Assembly (NCBI GenBank): GCA_019245555.1
Contig: JAFARH010000264.1
Coordinates: forward strand, 1-7,347
Origin: Betaproteobacteria bacterium
GTDB lineage: Bacteria; Pseudomonadota; Gammaproteobacteria; Burkholderiales; SG8-39
Length of the DNA: 7,347 bases
Direction of reading: 5' to 3'
Under the pieces are notes generated by a model. The model saw only the letters and a program-made list of their open reading frames with translations. It made no database searches and was not told the origin of the DNA. This document shows, in pieces, positions 1-5,586 of this stretch (position 1 is the first letter of the stretch; every line of letters begins with the position of its first letter). The position numbers and the translations under genes are program-made.

Positions 1-142
1 GAATGACCTCGAGGCTGGCAAGCCCCTCGAGGCGCCCTGGCTCTGCGGCGGCGTGGTGCGCATGAGCGCGGAAGTCGGTCTCGAGGCCCCGGTGAATCGC
101 ACGATCTACGCAGCGCTCAAGCCTTACCTCAATGGACGCTAG
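1..142 (+). CDS. C-terminal end of a 2-dehydropantoate 2-reductase (ApbA/PanE family) protein, partial
   Basis: The reading frame enters from the left edge (first full codon at base 2) and gives 46 residues before a TAG stop at 140-142. The visible part contains LEAPWLCGGVVR, then a segment with EAPVNRTIYAALKPY near the end. This is the usual C-terminal helix pattern of ApbA/PanE-type ketopantoate reductases: a basic/acidic turn, a 'L.G.VV' helix, then 'P.N..IY..LKPY'. Known family members reduce 2-dehydropantoate to pantoate with NADPH in the cytoplasm, for coenzyme A synthesis. Many paralogues have other or unknown substrates, so no gene symbol is given. The Rossmann domain and catalytic lysine lie outside the window. 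The last 11 bases overlap the start of metF, which suggests translational coupling. Confidence 0.75.
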   Translation, partial: NDLEAGKPLEAPWLCGGVVRMSAEVGLEAPVNRTIYAALKPYLNGR

Positions 143-962
143 GGCCTTCAGCTTCGAGTTCTTCCCGCCGAGGACCGCGGAGGGGAAGGAAAAGCTCCGT
201 ACGACGTGGCAGACGCTCGCCAAGCTCAAGCCGCGCTTCTTCTCGTGCACCTATGGCGCGGGCGGCTCGACGCGTGAGGGCACGCTGGAGACCGTGCTCG
301 ACATCCGTGCCGCCGGTCATGAGGCAGCGCCGCACATCTCGTGCGTTGCTTCGACGCGCGACGACGTCGCCACGCAGCTTGAGCGCTACAAGAGCAACGG
401 CATCCGCCACATCGTCGCACTGCGCGGCGACCTGCCATCGGGCCTTGGAGCGTCGGGCGAATTCAGATACGCGAACGAGCTTGTTTCGTTCATTCGTAGC
501 CGCACCGGCGACTGGTTCCACATCGAGGTGGCCTGCTACCCGGAGTACCACCCGCAGACGCGCTGGGCGAAGGACGAGCTCGTCGCCTTCAAGCGCAAGG
601 TCGAGGCGGGAGCGAACGCGGCCATCACGCAGTACTTCTACAACGTCGATGCCTACTTCCGCTTCGTCGACGAAGCGCGCAAGGCCGGCATCCAGGTGCC
701 GATCGTTCCCGGCATCATGCCGATCGGCAACTTCTCGCAGCTCGCGCGCTTCTCCGAGGCGTGCGGCGCGGAGATTCCGCGCTGGATGCGCATCAAGCTC
801 GAGGGCTACCACGACGATACGACCTCGATCCGCGCCTTCGGCCTCGACGTGGTGACCGACCTCTGCAAGCGCCTGCTCGAAGGCGGTGCGCCCGGCCTGC
901 ACTTCTATACTCTCAACCAGGCGACTCTCTCGGCCGAAATCTGGAAGCGCCTCGGCCTCTAA
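132..962 (+). CDS. metF: 5,10-methylenetetrahydrofolate reductase
   Basis: This 276-residue cytoplasmic flavoenzyme should reduce 5,10-methylene-THF to 5-methyl-THF, the methyl donor for methionine synthase. It forms a single TIM-barrel domain with the family motifs in order. These are SFEFFPPR at residues 7-14 (Glu9 matching the conserved active-site Glu), the CTYGAGGST strand at 39-47, ALRGD at 96-100 (Asp100 matching the FAD-contacting Asp of E. coli MetF), ITQYFY at 165-170, PGIMPI at 193-198, and GLHFYTLN at 255-262 near the C-terminus. The length is close to that of other bacterial MetF proteins, and no eukaryotic-type regulatory domain is present. The ATG at 132 is chosen because the conserved N-terminal strand begins only a few residues later. 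It lies inside the end of the upstream reductase gene and has no obvious Shine-Dalgarno, so coupled re-initiation is likely. The peptidase gene follows after 15 bases. Confidence 0.96.
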   Translation: MDARAFSFEFFPPRTAEGKEKLRTTWQTLAKLKPRFFSCTYGAGGSTREGTLETVLDIRAAGHEAAPHISCVASTRDDVATQLERYKSNGIRHIVALRGDLPSGLGASGEFRYANELVSFIRSRTGDWFHIEVACYPEYHPQTRWAKDELVAFKRKVEAGANAAITQYFYNVDAYFRFVDEARKAGIQVPIVPGIMPIGNFSQLARFSEACGAEIPRWMRIKLEGYHDDTTSIRAFGLDVVTDLCKRLLEGGAPGLHFYTLNQATLSAEIWKRLGL

Positions 963-970
963 GAAGGAAG
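963..970 (+). promoter_or_regulatory. Shine-Dalgarno of the S9 peptidase gene
   Basis: The 15 bases between the metF stop (960-962) and the ATG at 978 are nearly all purines. They contain GAAGGAAG, with the GGAAG core at 966-970, 7 bases before the start codon. This fixes the peptidase start and supports co-transcription with metF. No promoter or terminator fits in so short a spacer. Confidence 0.8.
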
Positions 971-977
971 AAGAACG

Positions 978-3053
978 ATGGCTTACACGGTGCAGCAGCA
1001 CATCGCGCTCAAGCGCGTCTCCGAGATAGCGGCGTCGCCCGACGGCAAATGGCTCGCCGTCTCGGTGCAGCGCCTCGACCGTGATGGCGCGAAGTATGTG
1101 AGCGATCTCTGGAGGGTGCCGACCAACGGCGCACCCGCGGTGCAGCTCACGCGCGGCGAGTCGAAGGATAGCGCCCCGCAGTTTCGTCATGATGGCGGGC
1201 TCGGCTTCCTATCCAACCGCCAGCCGAACGAGGTAAAGCCCGACGAGGAAGCCGAAAGGCGCATGCAGATCTGGCTCCTGCCGGCCGACGGCGGCGAGCC
1301 ACGCCAGCTCACCGACGAACCGCTCGGCGTCGAGTCCTTCCGCTTTGCCAAGCGCGCCGATCGCCTCTGCTACTACGCGGCGGTTATTCCCGGCGTCGAG
1401 CACGACAAGCAGCGCGAGACCGCCACGAAGCGCGGCAAGCACGGCCCCAGCGCACGGCACTACAAGGTGCAGCCGGTGCGGCACTGGGACCACTGGCTGC
1501 ACCAGAACCCCGACCTCGCAAACACGCACCTCATCATCTGCGACGCCTCCGGCAAAAACCGCGTCGACTTAACTCCGAGCGCCAAAGCGGAATTCGCGAT
1601 CGAGCCTGCGCTCGACGTTTCCGAGGACGGCCGCCATGCAGCCGTAACGATGCAGACCCTGGCGAGCGACCGCGAGCTCGATTCCACCGTCGTCGTGTTC
1701 GATCTCACGACGCGCAAGCAGCGCGTACTCGGCAAGTCCGATTGTGTCGACTACTCCGCTCCGGTGTTCTCGCCGAACGGCAAATCGATCGCGACGACAC
1801 GCGCGAAGCGCAGCGCCAAGCGCGCGCCTGCCCCTGTCATCACAATCTTCGATACGACTGGCGGCAAGGCGCGGCGCATCGCGGAAAGATGGGAACGCTG
1901 GCCGCACGTTGCCGCCTGGACGGCCGACGGGAAACGGCTCATCGCGACCGCCGACGATGGCGGGTGCACGCCCGTCTTTGCTATCGCGGCTGGCTCGGGC
2001 GCCGTCCAGCGTATTTCCGCACGCGAGGCCGGCGGTTCGCACTCGCATCCGGTCGTGCTGGCCGATGGCCGTGTCGCGGCGATCCGTTCATCGCTCACCG
2101 ATGCACCCGAGTGCTGGGTCATGAAGGCCGAGAAAAACTCGGCGCCCAAGCCCCTCGCGAGGCTTTCCGGATTTGTCGAAGCGAGCAAGTGGGCAGAGAT
2201 GTCGAGCTTCAATGTGCGCTCGACCGACGGCAAGCCAATCCAGACTTGCCTCGTCAAGCCTAAAGGCGCCAAGGGCACGCTGCCGCTCGCCTTCTGGATC
2301 CACGGCGGCCCGATGGCGTCCAACCTCGATGGCTGGCACTGGCGCTGGAATCCGCTCCTGCTCGCCGCGCAGGGCTACGCGGTGGCGCTGCCGAATCCGC
2401 GCGGCTCGACCGGCTTCGGCCAGGACTTCATCCAGGGCATCTGGGGCAACGTCTGGGGCGCGCAGTGCTACAAGGACCTGATGGCCGTTGCCGACGCGCT
2501 CTGCAAGCGGCCCGACATCGACGCGAAGCGCACCATGGCGATGGGCGGCTCGTTCGGCGGCTATATGACGAACTGGATCGGCACGCAGACCACGCGCTTC
2601 CGCTGCCTGATCACGCACGCGAGCGTGTTCACCATGGCGCAGTTCACGGGCACGACCGATCACCCGGCATGGTGGTACCTCGAGATGGGCGGCGAGAATC
2701 CGTACAAGGATCCCGAGCGCTTCGATCGCTATGCGCCGGTGCGGCACGTGAGCAAGTGGAAGACACCGTGCCTCGTGATCCACGGTGAGAAGGACTACCG
2801 ATGCCCGATCAACGAGGGACTGAACCTCTTCGAGGCGTTGCAGTACCACAAGGTGCCGAGCGAGCTCCTCATTTTTCCCGACGAGAACCACTGGATCCTC
2901 AAGCCGCGCAACATCGTCGCCTGGTACGACGCGGTGTCCGGCTTTATCGGGAAATATCTCGGCGCGTCGAGCGCTCGTACACGCGCCAAGGGGCGCCAGG
3001 GCGGTCACGGCATGCGCCGAACTGGAAAGGCAACCCGTCGCGCCCGGGCGTAG
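978..3053 (+). CDS. S9-family (prolyl oligopeptidase / acylaminoacyl-peptidase-like) serine peptidase
   Basis: This 691-residue protein has the two-part S9 architecture. Residues about 1-400 form a beta-propeller with TolB/PD40-like blades, seen as 'SPDGKWLAV' (20-28), 'SEDGRHAAV' (215-223), 'SPNGKSIATT' (265-274) and 'TADGKRLIATADDGG' (315-329). Residues about 405-662 form an alpha/beta-hydrolase domain. The HGGP oxyanion segment is at 442-445, followed by NPRGSTGFG at 473-481. The nucleophile elbow GGSFGGY gives Ser525, with Asp606 in HGEKDYR and His638 in PDENHW completing the triad. Such enzymes cleave short peptides, often as dipeptidyl or acylaminoacyl peptidases; the substrate here is unknown. 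No signal peptide or lipobox is visible, so it is probably cytoplasmic. The normal fold ends near YLG at 660-662. A further 29 residues are Arg/Lys-rich (10 basic, no acidic) and read antisense through the conserved end of the convergent gene. It sits directly behind metF with no obvious metabolic link. Confidence 0.93.
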   Translation: MAYTVQQHIALKRVSEIAASPDGKWLAVSVQRLDRDGAKYVSDLWRVPTNGAPAVQLTRGESKDSAPQFRHDGGLGFLSNRQPNEVKPDEEAERRMQIWLLPADGGEPRQLTDEPLGVESFRFAKRADRLCYYAAVIPGVEHDKQRETATKRGKHGPSARHYKVQPVRHWDHWLHQNPDLANTHLIICDASGKNRVDLTPSAKAEFAIEPALDVSEDGRHAAVTMQTLASDRELDSTVVVFDLTTRKQRVLGKSDCVDYSAPVFSPNGKSIATTRAKRSAKRAPAPVITIFDTTGGKARRIAERWERWPHVAAWTADGKRLIATADDGGCTPVFAIAAGSGAVQRISAREAGGSHSHPVVLADGRVAAIRSSLTDAPECWVMKAEKNSAPKPLARLSGFVEASKWAEMSSFNVRSTDGKPIQTCLVKPKGAKGTLPLAFWIHGGPMASNLDGWHWRWNPLLLAAQGYAVALPNPRGSTGFGQDFIQGIWGNVWGAQCYKDLMAVADALCKRPDIDAKRTMAMGGSFGGYMTNWIGTQTTRFRCLITHASVFTMAQFTGTTDHPAWWYLEMGGENPYKDPERFDRYAPVRHVSKWKTPCLVIHGEKDYRCPINEGLNLFEALQYHKVPSELLIFPDENHWILKPRNIVAWYDAVSGFIGKYLGASSARTRAKGRQGGHGMRRTGKATRRARA

Positions 3054-3969
3054 CGAAGCGCAGGTCGACGAACCACGCGCAGCGCCCGCCGTCCGACTCG
3101 CCGTCGAACGCGGGCTCGACCGCGAACCAACGGAAGAAGGCGAGTCCGTCCGCGTTCCATGCCTCCTTGCCTCGCTCCGGATTCACCTCGCCGTAGCGCG
3201 TGCGCCGCACCCAGATCGCCTGGTCGAGCGGCATATACGGTGAGTCGACACGCGCGATGAAGCCGTCACCCGGCTCATAGCGCCGCGGCTCGGCGCGCAC
3301 GAGATTTATGTGCGCAAACTCGTGCGCATCGTCATCGCTCACAAAGACCGTCCAGTTGAAAGGCGACACCGGCCGCGCCTGCGCATCGATCTTCGTTCCC
3401 GGCCGCGCGTGCTTCGCCGCGAACTCGAGCGCTCGCTCTTTCTGCGTGTACTGGAACCCGACGTATGCCACCAGCACCACTAGACCTGCGATCGCCGGCC
3501 ATCGCGACCGGTAGGCAATGGCCGAAGCGATGAGCCCGACGACGATGATGCCGCTGAACCAGAGATCGATGATGAACGTCGTGCCAATGCCCGGACGCCA
3601 GTCGGAGAACGGCGCGAGGATCATCGTGCCGTAGCTCGTGATCAGGTCGCCGGCGATGTGCAGTCCGATCGCCATCGCCGTGATGCCGTAGAGCGCGCGC
3701 CATCCGCCCGGCTCTCGGACTATCTTTGCGAGCAGCCACGAAAGTCCGAGCGCCCACAGGGGCAGCAGGATGAGCGAGTGCGTGACGCCGCGGTGATTGA
3801 GGAGATACGACACTGGCCCGGCGAAGCCGGCGACGAAGTCGAGGTCAGGCGAGGCGCACGCGAAGAAGCCGGCCGCGATGCGCCGCATGGTCGAATTCGG
3901 CGGCGGATTCGCGCCCGCCGTAGCACGCGCTAGCAGTGCTCCTGATAGCGCGTGCGTGAGTGTGTCTAT
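2944..3969 (-). CDS. YdjM/DUF457-type membrane-bound metal-dependent hydrolase, apparent ATA start
   Basis: Translation from 3969 gives 341 residues. The N-terminus (M/I)DTLTHALSGALLARA is the classic start of this family. Conserved His/Asp motifs follow: His6, PDLD at 41-44, HRGVTHS at 59-65, and HIAGD at 104-108, the likely metal ligands. Hydrophobic segments lie at about 63-81, 92-107, 131-151 and 158-173. The C-terminal half (about 174-341) is soluble-looking, with motifs such as SPYMPLDQAIWVRRTRYGE. Biochemical function is poorly known in the family; 'hydrolase' is a family label. The first ATG (3888) would remove the first 27 residues, including His6. The family start instead falls on ATA, whose last two bases begin the upstream TAG stop, and an in-frame TAA at 3984-3982 rules out any canonical start further upstream. 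A purine run AAGAAG (3983-3978) lies 8 bases before the ATA. It probably shares a transcript with the aminotransferase, and its 3' end overlaps the peptidase gene. Confidence 0.85.
   Translation of the reverse strand: MDTLTHALSGALLARATAGANPPPNSTMRRIAAGFFACASPDLDFVAGFAGPVSYLLNHRGVTHSLILLPLWALGLSWLLAKIVREPGGWRALYGITAMAIGLHIAGDLITSYGTMILAPFSDWRPGIGTTFIIDLWFSGIIVVGLIASAIAYRSRWPAIAGLVVLVAYVGFQYTQKERALEFAAKHARPGTKIDAQARPVSPFNWTVFVSDDDAHEFAHINLVRAEPRRYEPGDGFIARVDSPYMPLDQAIWVRRTRYGEVNPERGKEAWNADGLAFFRWFAVEPAFDGESDGGRCAWFVDLRFATPGRDGLPFQFGACRDRPGAPWRVYERSTRRDISR
3966..3969 (-). promoter_or_regulatory. ATAG stop/start overlap deciding the DUF457 start
   Basis: The aminotransferase ends ...Arg-Ala-Ala-TAG (stop 3968-3966). 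The DUF457 frame shows its family N-terminus starting with ATA at 3969-3967, so the two codons share bases as ATAG. This resembles the common ATGA coupling overlap but with a non-canonical initiator. The positions are read directly; use of ATA as a start is inferred. A weak purine-rich site (AAGAAG) is spaced 8 bases upstream inside the aminotransferase gene. Confidence 0.55.
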
Positions 3970-5462
3970 GCGGCGCGCTTCTTACGCTGCGCGTCCTTCA
4001 CGTGCATTTGCGCGTATGCGCCATGCGCAGCCGCTTCGGCGTCGCCGACGTGCACCGGCAAGCCCATGTCAGAGAGGACGGAGCCGAGCGCCGAGAGACA
4101 CAGCATCACGTTGTCCGGACGGCAGCTGTAGCCCATGAGGCCGATGCGCCAGACCTTGCCGGCGAGCGGTCCGAGGCCGGCCCCGATCTCGATGCCGAAC
4201 TCGTTGAGCAGCGTCTTGCGTACTTCTGCTTCGTTCACGCCCTGCGGGCAGAGCACCGCGTTCATCTGCGGCAGCTGGTACTTCTCATCGACCAGGAACT
4301 TGATGCCGATTGCATTGAGGCCGGCCTTTAGCGCGAGGTGGTGGCGCATCGCGCGCGCCCAGGCGTTCTCCAGGCCTTCCTCGCGGATGAGGAGGAGCGC
4401 CTCGCGCAGCGCGAAGAGCGAGTTGGTCGGCGCGGTGTGGTGGTACGTACGCTGGCCCGCGTTCCAGTAGTTGAAGAGCAGGTTCATGTCCATGAACCAG
4501 CTGTGGATCTTGTCCTTCCGCTTCTTCACGTGCTCGACGACGCGCTCGTTGAATGACACGGGCGAGAGGCCCGGGGTGCACGAAAGGCACTTCTGGCTCG
4601 CCGAGTAGATCGCGTCGATGTCCCACTCGTCGACCTTCACCGGCGTGCCGCCGAGCGTGGTGACGGCGTCGACGATCACCATCGCGCCGTACTTGTGCGC
4701 GATCTGCGTCAGCGTTTTCGCATCCGACTGGCAACCCGTGGAAGTCTCGCCGTGTACGAAGGCGACGACCGAGACGCCCTTGTTCTTCTTCAGCGCGTCT
4801 TCGACTTTCTGCGGATCGACCGGGTCGCCCCACTTGTCCTCGACGACGATCGGCGTGCCGCCGCAGCGGATCGCGTTTTCGAGCATGCGCCCGCCGAAGA
4901 CGCCGTTCTGGCACACGACGACCTTGTCGCCCGGCGCGACCATGTTGACGAAGCAGTACTCCATGCCGACCGAGCCCGGGCCCGAAAGCGGGAACGTGAG
5001 GTTGTTCTTCGTCTGGTAGACGTAGCGCAGCAGCGATTTCAGCTCCTCCATCATCTCGACGAAGATCGGGTCGAGATAGCCGATGGCGGGCTGGCTCATG
5101 GTCGTGAGCACGCGCGGATGAATCTCCGTCGGCCCCGGACCCATCAGCGTCCTCTGCGGCGGATGGAAGGATTGGATGCGCTTTGCGGGAGCGTACTGGC
5201 TCATGGGATCACTCTCTGAAAGACCGAAGGGAACATGCTCGGGGCGCGACTTCACGCGCACCGGATTCTTGGCGCTTGCCTCGTTGATGATGTCGAGAGC
5301 GCTGATGCGGCCCTGCGTGATGCGCTCGACTTCTCCGGCCCAGCGCGCCGGCACGTAGCCGGTTTTCACCCAGTTATGCACCACGGCGCGATCGAGCTGG
5401 AAGGCGCGGGCCACGTCCGCCTGGCTGCCAAAAATCTCGACGAGGCGTTCCGCGCAGTTCAT
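3966..5462 (-). CDS. Fused HTH domain - class V alanine-glyoxylate/serine-pyruvate-type aminotransferase
   Basis: One open frame of 498 residues holds two parts. Residues 1-60 look like a small Cro/YdaS-type helix-turn-helix domain: 'GSQADVARAF' (12-21), then 'AVVHNWVKTGYVPARW' (26-41), a recognition-helix pattern ending in the usual 'G.iP..W' turn. Residues 61-86 are a polar linker. From Met87 a full-length (412 residue) PLP aminotransferase follows. It has the N-terminal LMGPGPTEIHPRVL (106-119), Asp265 in VDAVTTLGG for the pyridine nitrogen, Lys291 in SASQKCLS as the Schiff-base lysine, YHHTAPTNSLFALREAL (340-356), and Arg439 in WRIGLMG for the substrate carboxylate. The family transfers amino groups from alanine or serine to glyoxylate or pyruvate; the exact substrate is unknown. 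Met1 is the only usual start for the HTH part, with an in-frame TGA seven codons upstream and no Shine-Dalgarno. Met87 could give a separate enzyme. The C-terminus is a short basic tail (KKRAA). It is divergent from the ThDP gene and overlaps the DUF457 gene by 4 bases. Confidence 0.9.
   Translation of the reverse strand: MNCAERLVEIFGSQADVARAFQLDRAVVHNWVKTGYVPARWAGEVERITQGRISALDIINEASAKNPVRVKSRPEHVPFGLSESDPMSQYAPAKRIQSFHPPQRTLMGPGPTEIHPRVLTTMSQPAIGYLDPIFVEMMEELKSLLRYVYQTKNNLTFPLSGPGSVGMEYCFVNMVAPGDKVVVCQNGVFGGRMLENAIRCGGTPIVVEDKWGDPVDPQKVEDALKKNKGVSVVAFVHGETSTGCQSDAKTLTQIAHKYGAMVIVDAVTTLGGTPVKVDEWDIDAIYSASQKCLSCTPGLSPVSFNERVVEHVKKRKDKIHSWFMDMNLLFNYWNAGQRTYHHTAPTNSLFALREALLLIREEGLENAWARAMRHHLALKAGLNAIGIKFLVDEKYQLPQMNAVLCPQGVNEAEVRKTLLNEFGIEIGAGLGPLAGKVWRIGLMGYSCRPDNVMLCLSALGSVLSDMGLPVHVGDAEAAAHGAYAQMHVKDAQRKKRAA
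5202..5217 (-). promoter_or_regulatory. Possible internal ribosome binding site and start (Met87) for the aminotransferase alone
   Basis: An ATG at 5204-5202 opens the aminotransferase domain (MSQYAPAKR...). AGAGAG at 5217-5212 precedes it with a 7-base gap, a modest but plausible Shine-Dalgarno. The position just before the conserved aminotransferase N-terminus matches where stand-alone members of the family begin. Whether it is used is inferred, not shown. Confidence 0.4.
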
Positions 5463-5469
5463 AGCCGCA

Positions 5470-5498
5470 AGTCTAGTCTGTCAAACTGCCCTTGACAA
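5470..5498 (-). promoter_or_regulatory. sigma70-like promoter of the HTH-aminotransferase gene
   Basis: Read on the minus strand, a -35 box TTGTCA (5498-5493, 5 of 6 consensus) is separated by exactly 17 bases from a -10 box TAGACT (5475-5470, 4 of 6). Only 7 bases lie between the -10 box and the ATG at 5462, so transcription should begin at or within a base or two of the start codon. The message would then be leaderless, in agreement with the missing Shine-Dalgarno. Confidence 0.55.
5479..5497. repeat. Perfect inverted repeat TGTCAA-N7-TTGACA, candidate operator
   Basis: Two perfect 6-base half-sites lie at 5479-5484 and 5492-5497, with a 7-base spacer. The repeat covers nearly all of the minus-strand -35 box and most of the promoter spacer, where a bound repressor would block RNA polymerase. 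A dyad of this size suits a dimeric Cro-like HTH, and such a domain is encoded by the gene it precedes. Binding by that protein is inference. The arms are short, so chance occurrence is possible. Confidence 0.4.
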
Positions 5499-5550
5499 CC
5501 CCTCCTTTTGGATAAGTGGCTGCTCCAACAGGCGCTTGCGAGTTTTCGCC

Positions 5551-5579
5551 TAGAGTCCGACGGCGCCCCCGGCTAGCAT
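5551..5579 (+). promoter_or_regulatory. Weak candidate promoter of the ThDP enzyme gene
   Basis: A TAGCAT hexamer (5574-5579, 4 of 6 matches to the -10 consensus) lies 7 bases before the ATG at 5587. A poor -35 match TAGAGT (5551-5556, 3 of 6) sits 17 bases upstream. The -10 spacing mirrors the divergent gene, and again no Shine-Dalgarno precedes the ATG. A better -35-like TTGACA at 5492-5497 has no -10 box at the right distance. Confidence 0.25.
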
Positions 5580-5586
5580 CGCCCGC

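Noticed and set aside
978..1070. A signal peptide or lipoprotein signal on the S9 peptidase
   Set aside because: The N-terminus is polar and enters the propeller directly. There is no hydrophobic core or lipobox Cys, and the start is fixed by a good Shine-Dalgarno.
129..1190. A 353-codon open frame on the minus strand across metF and the peptidase start
   Set aside because: It is antisense to clearly conserved metF codons, has an Arg/Ala/Val/Glu/Leu-rich composition without recognisable motifs, and is the expected by-product of GC-rich codon use.
2088..3008. A 306-codon minus-strand open frame under the peptidase catalytic domain
   Set aside because: The plus strand here carries an intact Ser/Asp/His triad. 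The antisense product is Arg/Ala-rich and has no domain pattern.
3054..3120. A rho-independent terminator after the peptidase gene
   Set aside because: I saw no GC-rich hairpin followed by a T-run. The region is coding on the minus strand.
3886..3888. The ATG at 3888 as start of the DUF457 gene
   Set aside because: It would discard 27 upstream codons that encode an exact family N-terminal motif with a likely metal-binding His.
3960..4331. Plus-strand open frames antisense to the aminotransferase, including 3960-4331 and 4695-5219
   Set aside because: They lie opposite PLP-enzyme codons carrying conserved motifs and show no family features or ribosome binding sites.
5492..5516. TTGACA (5492-5497) as a plus-strand -35 box with GATAAG (5511-5516) as the -10 box
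   Set aside because: The spacing is only 13 bases, too short for a sigma70 promoter. The TTGACA is better explained as one arm of the inverted repeat.
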